This document shows, piece by piece, positions 1 to 10,600 of a stretch of 64,000 bases of DNA; position 1 is the first letter of the stretch; each line of letters begins with the position of its first letter. The DNA comes from Arcticibacter tournemirensis (GTDB lineage Bacteria; Bacteroidota; Bacteroidia; Sphingobacteriales; Sphingobacteriaceae), in assembly GCF_006716645.1 (NCBI RefSeq), contig NZ_VFPL01000002.1:186001-250000 (forward strand). The letters run 5' to 3'. The notes under the pieces are model-generated. The model saw only the letters and a list, made by a program, of their open reading frames with translations. It did not search any database and had not been told where the DNA came from. A program made the translations under genes and the position numbers.

Positions 1-106
1 CTCAACGCTGCCTTTTCAAACCATTGATGAGAAGCGAATTGACGCAGAATTTGTACCTTTAAATACAATATATGCTGCAAGGAGGATACCTTCAGCATAT
101 AAATAG
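1..106 (+). CDS. C-terminal fragment of an unidentified protein (cut by window edge)
   Basis: An open frame enters from the left edge (codons in phase with base 2) and stops at TAG 104-106, giving 34 residues that end in ...ARRIPSAYK. The composition looks like normal coding sequence and the fragment lies 71 bp upstream of a same-strand gene, so it is probably the end of a preceding gene in the glycan module. There is too little sequence to name a family, and the frame could be open by chance. Confidence 0.45.
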   Translation, partial: STLPFQTIDEKRIDAEFVPLNTIYAARRIPSAYK

Positions 107-177
107 TAGCGAGTTCCAGAAAAACATTGTAGTTGAATAAACTTACCTTTTAGATAAAATTCCAAACCAATACTGAG

Positions 178-1593
178 ATGAATCATACCTGTTTAAAACA
201 AATTGTATATAAGGACCTCGTACTGCCTCTGTTCATTTTATTCATATCCGTTGCATCATTTAGTGCCAGAGCCGGCGATGTCCCCCTTACATTAAAAGGC
301 AACAGGTTTGTAACGTTCTGTATAATGATAAGGACCACTCCGTGGGAAGTCTCGAGGGATGTGAAGCTTCATCCCCGCGATGAAGCCAGCTGGCATACGC
401 TTGATGGAGTACGATCATTAAGAGAGGCCTTCGCCAAAAACAACCCGGATGGAAGGCTTACCTGGGGCTTCACCTTAAATGCACTGGAAGATCAACGACA
501 GAACTATCGTGAAATACGCGAATATGTCGTCGAATGTCAGAAGAAGTATCACGACGAAATCTCATATTTCCCCGGCTATTTTCCAGCTATGTATCTTCCC
601 CGTGAAAGGATAAACCGCGAGATGTCCGAGGCAATACAGATTATTTCGAAGTTAGCAGGGAATGGTTATCGTCCTCAGTCAATCATCGGTGGCTTCTTGT
701 CGGCCGATAACTTAAAATACCTTGCCGAAAAAGAAAATATCCATACCGCTCATGCCGTCATCTGGAGTCAGCACAATATAGACGGAGGGGGAGCAGATGG
801 TTCTCCATCCTATCCTTTTTATCCATCTTCAGAGCATTTTTGCAAACCGGCCCAAGGGAAAAAAGACTTTATCGACTGCGTAAACCTTGACGGCTGGACA
901 ATGGACTTCCTTTGTGCCCGGCGCAGCGGATCTATCGGTCATGGGATTGAAGGGTATAACAGTCGCCGGGGCGTTGGTCCAATCGAAACGTATATAGGCT
1001 GGGGGCTTGATTTAGGTCATCGCGAGGTGATGCATACACAGTCTATTCACTTTGACAAGGGATTTGAACTGAACAACTTTGGATGGGTAACCAACATCTG
1101 GGAGGCTCAACTGGTACATGAGGTTGGAAAAAAATTCATCTGCAAGGCTCTTGAAATGTGGGTTACGGATACAAAGAAACGTTGGCCTGATACCCATTTC
1201 GTAACCTTCGGGGAATTCGGCGAGATCTGGAGAAAGGAAAACAAATCAAATGACGACTGGAATTATAAATTTGAAGAACGCGGGTCAGGGCTGGGCGATT
1301 CATATAATAATCTTGAAATAAAATGGTTTATGAACAAATCGTTCCGGTTAGCCTTGTTACGCGACTGGCACAATAACACGGCAGCGCATGTAATCGATTT
1401 TACCAGGTATGATCTGAAAGCTCAGGAGCCGGCTGACCCTACACCGCAAAAACCGGCGAAGGACTGGAGCCTTATGAACAGGATAAATCAAAAGGGACTG
1501 CGGGAACAGGATAAGCCTAAGCTTCTGAAGGAACTTGAAGAAACTGATCAGTTACTTATAAAAAAGTACTATCCTGAATTATTTACGGAATAG
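178..1593 (+). CDS. Secreted DUF3863/DUF3864-type protein
   Basis: This 471-residue protein has an N-terminal hydrophobic segment (about residues 14-32, ending in an ARAG-like cleavage region), so it is probably exported to the periplasm or outer membrane. The body looks like the Bacteroidota family annotated DUF3863 plus DUF3864, whose activity is unknown. Visible features are Trp/His/Asp-rich stretches (WSQHNIDGGGADG near 200, HREVMHTQSIHFDKG near 285) and a charged C-terminus rich in Lys and Glu. The layout, with strands alternating with His/Asp motifs, is compatible with a barrel-type carbohydrate-active or deacetylase-like enzyme, but that is inference. It lies 127 bp upstream of a GH92 gene on the same strand, which suggests a role in glycan use. 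The family name comes from memory of the sequence style and was not checked by a search. Confidence 0.6.
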   Translation: MNHTCLKQIVYKDLVLPLFILFISVASFSARAGDVPLTLKGNRFVTFCIMIRTTPWEVSRDVKLHPRDEASWHTLDGVRSLREAFAKNNPDGRLTWGFTLNALEDQRQNYREIREYVVECQKKYHDEISYFPGYFPAMYLPRERINREMSEAIQIISKLAGNGYRPQSIIGGFLSADNLKYLAEKENIHTAHAVIWSQHNIDGGGADGSPSYPFYPSSEHFCKPAQGKKDFIDCVNLDGWTMDFLCARRSGSIGHGIEGYNSRRGVGPIETYIGWGLDLGHREVMHTQSIHFDKGFELNNFGWVTNIWEAQLVHEVGKKFICKALEMWVTDTKKRWPDTHFVTFGEFGEIWRKENKSNDDWNYKFEERGSGLGDSYNNLEIKWFMNKSFRLALLRDWHNNTAAHVIDFTRYDLKAQEPADPTPQKPAKDWSLMNRINQKGLREQDKPKLLKELEETDQLLIKKYYPELFTE

Positions 1594-1663
1594 GATGTTC
1601 GCACGAGGCGTTCCTGAACCTTAAAACAGCCCTGAATAAATTATTTTATATGCAGCTTTATAT

Positions 1664-1686
1664 AAACTTGCATATTAAACAAGTTT
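1664..1686. promoter_or_regulatory. Inverted repeat upstream of the GH92 gene
   Basis: AAACTTG (1664-1670) and CAAGTTT (1680-1686) are perfect inverted copies separated by 9 bp. They lie 35 bp before the GH92 start codon in an AT-rich gap. The geometry suits a dimeric regulator site, but seven-base arms in AT-rich DNA can arise by chance. No clear TAnnTTTG box was found beside it. Confidence 0.3.
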
Positions 1687-1720
1687 GCACTAGGTTAGTA
1701 AAACCTTTTAGCAACCATTT

Positions 1721-4018
1721 ATGGATATGACAAGCATTAACAAAATGACCAAAAAAAGTGCATTCACTTTCTTATTTATATTGTCTTTCGCCAGCCTGCT
1801 GGCCAAAGCTCAAAATGTGAAACCTGGCAAAGAGCCGGTGGATTACGTAAATCCATACATTGGCAATATCAGTCATTTGCTTGTCCCCACGTATCCAACT
1901 ATACACCTTCCAAACAGCCTGCTGCGTGTTTATCCCGAAAGAGCAGACTTTACAGGAAACCAGGTCAGTGGCCTACCCGTCATTGTAACCAGTCACCGGG
2001 GAGCATCGGCCTTTAACTTAAGCCCTTACCTGGGTGAAGAAAGTGGTTTGAATAACGTGGTAAATTATGGTTACGACAATGAAATTGTGAAACCTTATTT
2101 CTATCAGGTTGACCTCGACGACTACGGAATTAATGTACAATTTGCGCCCTCTCATCAGTCAGCTATCTACCAGATCGCTTTTCCTAACTCAGAAAAGCAG
2201 GCTTACCTGATCCTTAACTCGCGTAACGGCGAAATGAAGGTAGATGGAAATACTGTCAGCGGTTATCAGTCGCTGGGGAACAACACAAGGGTGTTTGTTT
2301 ACATGGAGACCGATTTAAAGCCCGTCCTTACAGGGATTCTAACCGCACAAAAACTAAATTCGGATATAAAAGCAGCAAGTGGAAAAGACGCCTGCGTCGC
2401 ATTGAAATATCCTTCGAATACAAAGCAGATAAAGGTAAGGTATGGTATTTCTTTTATCAGCATTGAGCAGGCAAAACGAAACCTGCAGCGCGAAATCAAA
2501 GATTACAATATTGAAAAAGTAGCCGGTGCAGGGAGAAGTATATGGAATAAAACCCTGAATAAAATAGCAATAGAGGGCGACAATGAAAATCAGAAGACCG
2601 TATTTTATACCTCGCTGTATCGCACTTACGAACGCATGATCTGCATTTCCGAAGATGGCAAGTACTTCAGCGCTTTCGACGGAAAGGTACACGACGATAA
2701 AGGCCTTCCATTTTATACTGACGACTGGATTTGGGACACCTACCGGGCAACTCATCCTCTGCGTGCCATCATTGAACCCGAAAAAGAGCAGCATATGATC
2801 AATTCGTTTATTCGGATGGCTGAACAGATGGAAAATTTTTGGATGCCTACATTTCCGGAAATCAACGGTGACAGCAGGAGAATGAACTCAAATCACGGCG
2901 TGGCTACCGTTATTGACGCATACAACAAAGGATTGAGAGGCTTCGACCTGGAAAAGGCGTACCTTGCATGCAAAAACGCAATCACACAAAAAACACTGGC
3001 ACCATGGTCGCCAAAGAAAGCCGGGGCGCTCGACAGCTTCTATAAGGAACATGGCTACATCCCGGCTTTACCTCCCGGCGAGCAGGAAACCATTCCCGAA
3101 GTTCACTCCTGGGAAAAACGTCAGCCGGTAGCCGTTACCCTCGGTACTGTTTACGACGAGTGGTGCTTATCGAAAATTGCAAAGATTCTGGGGAAGGAAA
3201 ATGATGCTGCCTACTTTGCGCAGCGAAGTCTCAATTATCATAAGGTGTTTAACACCGAAACAAAGTTCTTTCACCCTAAAGACAAAGACGGAAAATTTAT
3301 AGAACCATTCGATTACAGATTTTCAGGCGGCATCGGCGCACGCGAGGCTTACGACGAGAACAACGGGTGGGTATACCGCTGGGATGTACAGCATAATATA
3401 GGCGACCTCGTAAAGATGATGGGCGGCAGGGATTCTTTCGTTAACGAACTGGAACGGATGTACAGTACCCCTCTTGGCAAAGGAAGGCCTGATTTTCATC
3501 ACATGTTCGGCGACCATACAGGGATCGTCGGCCAATACTCAATGGGCAACGAACCAAGTATGCACATTCCTTACTTATATAATTACGGAGGGCAGCCCTG
3601 GAGAACACAAAAACGTGTTCGCTCGTTATTAACTCAGTGGTTCAGGAACGATTTAATGGGAATACCCGGCGACGAAGATGGCGGAGGCTTAACTTCATTT
3701 GTGGTTTTTTCCTCTTTGGGATTTTATCCTATAACTCCCGGCTTACCGATGTATGTAATAGGAGCGCCGATGTTCAAAAATGCCAAAATAGATATCGGCA
3801 ATGGAAAGACCTTCGAAGTGTCGTGTTTAAACTATTCACCCGAAAATAAGTTCATTCAATCTGCTAAACTTAACGGGAAGGTCTGGAACAAATCCTGGTT
3901 TTCACACAAGGAACTAATGCGGGGAGGCAAGCTTGAGTTTGTTATGGGAAAACATCCCAATAAGCTCTGGGCCTCAACTGAAGATGCCTTACCCCCTTCT
4001 TTTAGCATGCCGGATTAA
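1721..4018 (+). CDS. GH92 family glycoside hydrolase (putative alpha-mannosidase)
   Basis: This 765-residue exported protein (signal peptide about residues 10-30, ending AKAQ) matches glycoside hydrolase family 92: calcium-dependent, inverting exo-alpha-mannosidases that trim N-glycans or mannans. Recognisable blocks are DDWIWDTYRATHPL in the (alpha/alpha)6 domain, DENNGWVYRW around residue 546 (the region of the catalytic acid Glu), GNEPSMHIPYLYNY, and GDEDGGG at 650-656, where D651 and D653 fit the catalytic base region. The block before LGFYP usually reads GQMSAWYV in this family but here is GGLTSFVV, so the specificity may differ. Length is normal. The start could also be the Met at 1745, closer to the hydrophobic segment. 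Its 3' end converges on the next gene with only 2 bp between them. Confidence 0.9.
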   Translation: MDMTSINKMTKKSAFTFLFILSFASLLAKAQNVKPGKEPVDYVNPYIGNISHLLVPTYPTIHLPNSLLRVYPERADFTGNQVSGLPVIVTSHRGASAFNLSPYLGEESGLNNVVNYGYDNEIVKPYFYQVDLDDYGINVQFAPSHQSAIYQIAFPNSEKQAYLILNSRNGEMKVDGNTVSGYQSLGNNTRVFVYMETDLKPVLTGILTAQKLNSDIKAASGKDACVALKYPSNTKQIKVRYGISFISIEQAKRNLQREIKDYNIEKVAGAGRSIWNKTLNKIAIEGDNENQKTVFYTSLYRTYERMICISEDGKYFSAFDGKVHDDKGLPFYTDDWIWDTYRATHPLRAIIEPEKEQHMINSFIRMAEQMENFWMPTFPEINGDSRRMNSNHGVATVIDAYNKGLRGFDLEKAYLACKNAITQKTLAPWSPKKAGALDSFYKEHGYIPALPPGEQETIPEVHSWEKRQPVAVTLGTVYDEWCLSKIAKILGKENDAAYFAQRSLNYHKVFNTETKFFHPKDKDGKFIEPFDYRFSGGIGAREAYDENNGWVYRWDVQHNIGDLVKMMGGRDSFVNELERMYSTPLGKGRPDFHHMFGDHTGIVGQYSMGNEPSMHIPYLYNYGGQPWRTQKRVRSLLTQWFRNDLMGIPGDEDGGGLTSFVVFSSLGFYPITPGLPMYVIGAPMFKNAKIDIGNGKTFEVSCLNYSPENKFIQSAKLNGKVWNKSWFSHKELMRGGKLEFVMGKHPNKLWASTEDALPPSFSMPD

Positions 4019-4020
4019 AC

Positions 4021-7000
4021 TTATCCAAAGTTCTTAACCTGTAAATTAAAGGCGTTTCGGATCGAGCGGTTCAGTTTTTTCTGATGGTTATCTGCTGTCA
4101 GCTTATCAAGGCTGCTTAACACATATAACCCCACCTGCGCATTTTCTATATATCCTCTTTGAAATCCAGGTGAAAGAGCAGCGATATAATCAAGTTCCTG
4201 CATCAGGAAAGCAGCAGTGGCTTCTGCCTGCTTATTCGCTTCCTCTATTTGATGGAGTGCATACAGGTTTTTAACCGTATACAACCGTGCAAGGGTATCA
4301 GAAACTGTATAATTCCTTACCGGAAGCTCATCCAGGCTTTTCTTCATGATATCCTTAGCTTTATCCGCTTTCCCTTCGCTGATCAGGTTATTTGCAAGGG
4401 TGTTATTAAAACCCCAGGTGCTGTTTATTATCCTCCTGCTTTCGGGATCCAGATAAGCAGCCTTCTTAAATGCTTTATAGTCGAGCTTAGTCATAACGTT
4501 ATTGTACATTACGTCCGAATTGGTACGCTCTGACTTGTCCTTACCGTCATCTTTGGTTTTAAATGGAATTAAGCGATAAGCATAGCCCTCAAGGTAAAGA
4601 TATTTATCCAGTCCCAGATAGGTATCCTCCGACACCGAGGTGGCGAAATATACCGGACGTTTCCAGTTATTGGTCGCCAGAATATCAAACATTGCCAGAT
4701 CTGCTTTCGTGGCATACGACTTCTTAAATTCCCACTCTATTGCAGGAGCCAGTCTGGATCTCTCCTCAGGTTTCACCGTTCGCGTATTCACTACCTGATC
4801 GCTGTCGATCGTAATTTTGAGCCTTTTTGTCGGCAAAAAATTCATAAAGCTTCCGTCATTCATTTGCACCTGGTCATTTTTGTTGTCGGAAGTGAGTACA
4901 GCTAACAGCTCCTTTAATTCCACGCTGTCCTGAATCCCATAGTCTACATAAGGCAGATAATCCCTTAAGCCGTCGACATATTTTTCTTCAGGCATGCTAA
5001 TGGGAAGTGGCGCCGACCGGTTCAACTGTTTCTTCATCTGGTTAATGTAGGCATCGCCAGATAAAAACTGGATACAGACCACCCGCACATCCGTTCTGAT
5101 TCCTTCGACCTCCTGAGCATACCATAGAGGATAGGTATCGTTATCCGCATTGGTGAAAAGAATGGCGTTGGGAGCACATGAGTTCAGGTAATTCCTGGCC
5201 CAGTCGCGGGCAGTTGTTTTCTGCGAGCGGTCATGATCATTCCAACCCTGAGTACCCATCAACACAGGAACAGCGACAAAGCAAATTACGGCGGCAGAAA
5301 CCATGCTCCATCTCGCGGGAGTCACTTTAGCGAATACATCTTTAAGCGCTAATACGCCAAAGCCTATAAAGATAGCAAAGGTGTAGAACGAACCAGCATA
5401 GGCGTAATCCCTTTCCCTTACCTGGAGAGGATCCTGGTTAAGATAGAGTATGATCGCTAAACCCGTAAAGAAAAACAATGTACATAAAACAATGCTGCTG
5501 TATTTATTTTTGCGGCTCAACCAGATCAGTCCGGCTATGCCGATGATAAAGGGCAAACCAAAATACCGGTTATGAGCTTCATTGGCCTTAATCGTTTGAG
5601 GCAGATTGGTTTGGCTGCCCAGGTGCAGCGCATCCAGAGGCTGTATTCCCGTCACCCAGTTACCGTTCACGATTTCGCCCTGGCTCTGTATATCGTTCTG
5701 GCGACCCGAAAAGTTCCAGAGAAAATACCGCCAGTACATAAAACCAACCTGCCAGGTACTGAAAAACCTGAGATTATCGGCAAATGTGGCGTTATCTTTC
5801 TCCCCTATATTCAACCAGTTCCGGTAGTAGGTGTCATGTCCTGGTTTCTGACTGTAGATTCTTGGGAAAACCATATTCTTATCAAAAACAGACTCATATG
5901 TGTTTCCTGATATCTCATATTTTGTTTTCCCCTTTCTGTAAGTATTGCCGGTTACTTTGTTCTCCATCAGCTTCGCATCAAATGTGTTTCCATAGAGCAG
6001 GGGCGTTGATCCGTAATTCGATCTCCCCAGATAACCGTAAAGTGAAAAAATATTATCCGGGTTACTCAGGTTGATAGCAGGCTTGGCATTTGCCCGGATC
6101 AGGATCATAAAGTATGAGCTAAAACCCAGCAGAAGAAAGGTCAGACAAATCAATCCGAGGTTAAGTTTGTACTTCCTTGTCCTGATAGAATAGTAGATTG
6201 CCCACCTTATGGTTCCTGCAAGCAGCAGCAGGAAAAACAAAGCGCCGGATCCGAACGACAGACCTAAGGAGTTTACAAACAACAGGTCAAATTTCGCGGC
6301 AAGCAGCACGAGATACTGCAGGATTACAAACTGTACCAAAGCTACAATAATGCAGCCTGCGAGCAGAGCCTTGATCAAGCCGTAGGTAGTAACATTTTTG
6401 GACTGCCTTAGATAATAAACAAGTGCAATCGCTGGGATCACCAAAAGACTTAAAAGATGCACGCCCGTTGAAAGCCCCACGATAAAGGCAATAAAGACAA
6501 GATAACGATCGGTTTGCTGGTTTTCCCATTTCAATATTGCCCAGAACGTCACAGCTGTAAATAAAGCCGAAAGGGCATACACTTCCGCTTCAACAGCAGA
6601 AAACCAAAACGTATCAGAAAAGGTAAATGCGAGCGCTCCAATCACTCCTGCAGTAAAAATATGCGTGGCCTTGCTCTTGATCTTTTCCTTTCTGTACACC
6701 TTAAGGGCAAGAGCAGTGATCGTCCAGAATAAAAACATAATCGTGGCTGCGCTGGCTAAAACGGCGCTGAAATTAACCCAGTATGCAACTTTGCTTACGT
6801 CGCCAAAAGCCAGAAGACTGAAAAGATTTGCAATCATGAGGAATACCGGGGCCCCCGGCTGGTGTCCTACCTGCATCTTATATGATGCTGCAATAAATTC
6901 TCCGCAGTCCCAGAAGCTCACGGTAGGCTCCATTGTTAGCCAGTAAGTCAGTAAGGCAATACCAAACAGAACAAAGCCCAGGGCATTATTCATGCGCCGG

Positions 7001-7209
7001 TATGCCCGTTTCTCTTCCTGCGTATTGACCAGCTCATTGAATTCGTTATTTACCATAACCTGGATCTCGCGAATATCAAATTTAGAGGAGGCTTGTTCTT
7101 CGAGTCCCGTAATAATATGATCATAAAGTTCATGGAACACATCCTCATTGATCGACGACTCCTTCAGAAGACTGCGTATTTCCTGTTGCTGCCCGGTGTT
7201 CGGTTTCAT
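4021..7209 (-). CDS. DUF2723 polytopic membrane protein with fused N-terminal extension
   Basis: This 1062-residue protein has a long GT-C-like polytopic region: about a dozen hydrophobic segments between residues 75 and 650, with the family motif FWDCGEFIAASYK near residue 98 and HQPGAP just after. It then has a soluble C-terminal part of about 400 residues with helical repeats. The family (DUF2723) is common in Bacteroidota and is thought to be a membrane glycosyltransferase acting on exported proteins or lipids; that role is inferred. Related proteins normally begin close to the RRMNNALGFVLF segment. Here about 67 extra residues precede it and look like the cytoplasmic N-terminus of membrane proteins encoded next to PadR regulators. 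The start ATG overlaps the padR stop (ATGA), so the two genes are translationally coupled. Confidence 0.85.
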   Translation of the reverse strand: MKPNTGQQQEIRSLLKESSINEDVFHELYDHIITGLEEQASSKFDIREIQVMVNNEFNELVNTQEEKRAYRRMNNALGFVLFGIALLTYWLTMEPTVSFWDCGEFIAASYKMQVGHQPGAPVFLMIANLFSLLAFGDVSKVAYWVNFSAVLASAATIMFLFWTITALALKVYRKEKIKSKATHIFTAGVIGALAFTFSDTFWFSAVEAEVYALSALFTAVTFWAILKWENQQTDRYLVFIAFIVGLSTGVHLLSLLVIPAIALVYYLRQSKNVTTYGLIKALLAGCIIVALVQFVILQYLVLLAAKFDLLFVNSLGLSFGSGALFFLLLLAGTIRWAIYYSIRTRKYKLNLGLICLTFLLLGFSSYFMILIRANAKPAINLSNPDNIFSLYGYLGRSNYGSTPLLYGNTFDAKLMENKVTGNTYRKGKTKYEISGNTYESVFDKNMVFPRIYSQKPGHDTYYRNWLNIGEKDNATFADNLRFFSTWQVGFMYWRYFLWNFSGRQNDIQSQGEIVNGNWVTGIQPLDALHLGSQTNLPQTIKANEAHNRYFGLPFIIGIAGLIWLSRKNKYSSIVLCTLFFFTGLAIILYLNQDPLQVRERDYAYAGSFYTFAIFIGFGVLALKDVFAKVTPARWSMVSAAVICFVAVPVLMGTQGWNDHDRSQKTTARDWARNYLNSCAPNAILFTNADNDTYPLWYAQEVEGIRTDVRVVCIQFLSGDAYINQMKKQLNRSAPLPISMPEEKYVDGLRDYLPYVDYGIQDSVELKELLAVLTSDNKNDQVQMNDGSFMNFLPTKRLKITIDSDQVVNTRTVKPEERSRLAPAIEWEFKKSYATKADLAMFDILATNNWKRPVYFATSVSEDTYLGLDKYLYLEGYAYRLIPFKTKDDGKDKSERTNSDVMYNNVMTKLDYKAFKKAAYLDPESRRIINSTWGFNNTLANNLISEGKADKAKDIMKKSLDELPVRNYTVSDTLARLYTVKNLYALHQIEEANKQAEATAAFLMQELDYIAALSPGFQRGYIENAQVGLYVLSSLDKLTADNHQKKLNRSIRNAFNLQVKNFG

Positions 7210-7544
7210 GATAGTTTGGGGTTAAGGTTGAGTAATAACTGCAGATTACCAATAAAGCTTTTCGCTTCTTCAAGCTTACTTTCCACTTCTTCAAGCCCTT
7301 CTTTCGTAAGCGAATAGTACTTTCTGACACGGTTCTCTACCATCTCGGTGCTCGTACTCAGAATCCCCTCTGCCTCCATCTTGTGGAGTGAAGGGTACAA
7401 AGAACCTTCCGTCAGCTTGATTTCCCCGTTCGTAATTTCTTTAACTTTTTGGGTGATCTCATAGCCATACATCTTTTCATTCTCCTGAAGCAGTTTTAAA
7501 ATAATCGTCTGCAAGCTGCCTTTTAACATTCCATTGGTACTCAT
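7206..7544 (-). CDS. PadR family transcriptional repressor
   Basis: This 112-residue protein is a winged-helix PadR regulator: LKGSLQTIILKLLQENEKMYGYEITQ at the N-terminus, the wing block TEGSLYPSLHKMEAEGIL, then RKYYSLTKEGLEEV and a C-terminal dimerisation helix. PadR proteins repress their own operon by binding a dyad over the promoter. I chose ATG 7544 (MSTNGMLKG) over an upstream in-frame codon at 7574, because a TATATTTG -7 box ends four bases before 7544 and the longer start would lie upstream of it. The gene overlaps the DUF2723 gene by 4 nt and probably controls it. A good TATACATA dyad lies upstream. Confidence 0.9.
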   Translation of the reverse strand: MSTNGMLKGSLQTIILKLLQENEKMYGYEITQKVKEITNGEIKLTEGSLYPSLHKMEAEGILSTSTEMVENRVRKYYSLTKEGLEEVESKLEEAKSFIGNLQLLLNLNPKLS

Positions 7545-7548
7545 TCTG

Positions 7549-7590
7549 CAAATATATAGCTTTCTTTTATACATAGAAAAATTATGTATA
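7549..7590 (-). promoter_or_regulatory. padR promoter with PadR-like operator dyad
   Basis: On the minus strand a -7 element TATATTTG lies at 7556-7549, only four bases before the padR ATG. A TTTC (7579-7576) stands 19 nt upstream as a weak -33 element. An 8-bp perfect dyad, TATACATA (7568-7575) and TATGTATA (7583-7590) with a 7-bp spacer, is centred exactly on that -33 element. ATGT/ACAT dyads are typical PadR-family operators, so autorepression is likely. The short distance also implies a leaderless padR transcript. Confidence 0.6.
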
Positions 7591-7671
7591 TTGATTTTAA
7601 GCTACTTACCAGTTTTATAGCAATCTTAGTACAGAATTATTATATTGATGATGAAATAATGATCTCAAAGA

Positions 7672-10600
7672 TCACCCCTGTAAAGTGCGTCGGCAGCTCT
7701 TCAACTTTTCCATCAGATCACCTACTTTAAAAGGTTTAGAGATAAAATCATCCATTCCGGCCTTCAGGCAATCTTCTTTGTCCTCAACCATAGCGTTCGC
7801 AGTCATCGCTATAATTACAGGCTGGTTGACAGAGAGCTCCCGTATCTTTCTGGTTGCTTCAAGTCCATCCATTTCGGGCATGCGAACATCCATCAGGATA
7901 AGATCATATACATTTCCATCGTTCATACGGATCACTTCCAGACCGTTTTCGGCAAGATCAGGCTGATAACCGAGTTTCTTTAAAACCGTGATAATCAGCT
8001 TCTGGTTTATCAGATTATCCTCAGCAACCAGAATACGAAGAGGTGTCTCTGTCGCGAAATGAACAGAAAGAACATTAGCGGCATTCGCGTTTTCAGGAAC
8101 CGACTTATCTATGGGCCGCTCAAATGCTTTCTCTAGACCGACAAGTAACTTACTAACCGAAACGGGTTTAATAACAATTGAAGAAAAAAGATCCGGGTGT
8201 TTTGATTCCACTCTATTTCTTAAAGAACTCAGCAGGATCACAGGAACAAGGTTATTTATTTCTTTTATTCTTTGGCTCGTGGTGATACCATCCATCCCGG
8301 GCATTTGCAGATCGGTAATAACTAAGTCCAGATCCTTTGTTCCGGTAAATATCCGCAACGCTTCTTCTCCCGACGCCGCTGTAAACACATAAAGCTTATG
8401 CGCTTCTAACTGTCTTTTAAGTATATTAAGATGGGTCTCATTATCATCTACGATGAGTATCTTTTTGCCCTTAAATAGCTTATCAAACGGCATGCTATTT
8501 AAATCATCTGTACTGCCAGAAACCTTCGACTTAATCGTAAAACAAAAAGAAGCGCCAGCACCAGCTGTACTTTTTACAGATATTTCACCGCCCAGCAGCT
8601 TAGTTAACCGCTCACTGATCACCAGGCCTAATCCCGTTCCGCCAAACTTTCTTGTAGACGATGAATCAATCTGCGAGAAAGCATTAAACAATTTTGAAAT
8701 ATTTTCTTCAGAAATGCCAATTCCTGTATCCCTGACTTCAAAACACAGTTCTACCTCTTCGTTTTTCAGCGTTTTTCCCAGAGTCACTGCTACAAGTATC
8801 TCGCCTTCCTTAGTGAATTTCGACGCATTCCCTACCAGGTTTATCAGAATCTGGCGAAGTCTGAACCTGTCGGAGAAAATGAGAGAAGGAACCTTTGGAT
8901 CAATCAGATACATTAACTCGACACCCAATTGTGCTGTTTCGTGAGAGAATAAACTCAACACCTCTTCTATACACTCTCTGAGAGAAAAATACTGACAATC
9001 AAGGCCCATTTTTCCTGATTCTATTTTAGAAAAGTCAAGAATGTCATTAATGAGCGTTAACAACGCCTCGCCACTTGTATTAATGGTTTCTGCATACCCG
9101 CGCTGCTCATGATTAAGGGGCGTTTCGAGCAAGAGTGACGCTGTACCAAGAACACTGTTCATCGGCGTCCGGATTTCATGACTCATTGTAGCTAAAAATG
9201 TACTTTTCGCCTGATTGGCCATTTCTGCTTCTTTTCGGGCTTCCTCTGCCTTTTTCCGGGCTTTCTGCTCCTGTTCCTGCTGCTTCAGGAGCTGTAAGTT
9301 CATTGTATACAGCTGGTCGGATTGTGAATGAAGCTCTTCGGCCTGCACTTGCAGCTCCTCCGACTGAGCCTGAAGTTCCTCCGATTGAGTTTGTAACTCA
9401 CGATTTAAATGTCGCAAGTATTCAGCCTGCCTGCTTATTTGCTCCGTTCGCTGCTGAACTTGTTTTTCGAGCCGGGCCTTCTGTTTTTTTATCAGATCAA
9501 TCCTGAAACGATAGAATGACCATGCGCCAAATCCTATTAGCGTAACAAGCGACAGTCTGAACCACCATGTCATCCAGTATGGCGGTAAAATTACAATCTT
9601 AATAGAAGTATCCCTGTTATTCCATAAGCCCTCGTTATTTGAAGCCTTCACACGGAATATATAGGTTCCGGGATTAAGATTGGTATAGGTTGCTTTTCTT
9701 TCATTCCCTACATAATTCCAGTCCTTATCAAAACCTTCAAGGAAATACGCATATTGGTTCTTTTCAGGAATAGTAAAGTTCAAAGCAGCAAACTGGATCG
9801 TAAATACAGATTGAGAATGAGATAAATGTATTTCCCTGGCGCTCAAAATGCTTTCCTTCAAGGGTGAGTTCTTTTGCCCGACAACGACTTTTCTGTTAAA
9901 CAACTGAAAATCGGTAAGAACTACCGATGGGATATTAGTGTTACGGGCCAGGGAAGCCGGATGAAATATATTAAACCCGCTCACCCCACCGAATATTATA
10001 TCTCCATTCTTCGCTTTTAAGCCGGCGCCAACATTGAATTCGTGACTTTGTAAACCGTTATGAACATTGAAGTTTCTGTAGCTTTCCTTTTTAGGGTCAA
10101 AACAGGTGATCCCCTGGTTGGTGCTTAGCCATATCCTTCCTTGTTCATCACCACTAATATAGTTTATTACATTATTGATCAGACCTTCCTCCTCCGTGTA
10201 CGACTTAAATCTTTTTGTATGGGGATCAAAACGGTTTACTCCTCCTTCCATCGTACCGACCCACATAGTGCCATTTTTGTCTTCATAAAGCGAGCTTACC
10301 ACATTGCTGCTAAGACCGCTGTTCTGGCTATTTAATCTCGTAACCTTCTTTGTTTCAGGACTGACTATACTGATACCACTTGAATAGGATCCTACCCAGA
10401 TATTTCCGCCTTTATCCTCACGCAATGCCTGTACAGTATTATCGCTAATGCTATTATTATCAAGAGAATTATGAACGTATTTTTCAACAATGCCGGTCTT
10501 TTTGTCTAAAACATTAACTCCCCCGCCATCGGTACCTATCCAGATCCGGCCCCTTCTATCCTCTATCAGAGCATACACCGCAATGCTGTTGATATCGGAA

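Noticed and set aside
107-177. Promoter for the DUF3863-type gene (TACCTTTT at 144-151)
   Set aside because: No TTTG at the right distance upstream; too weak to list.
2354-2794. 146-codon minus-strand frame inside the GH92 gene
   Set aside because: A shadow of the GH92 gene, which has clear family motifs throughout.
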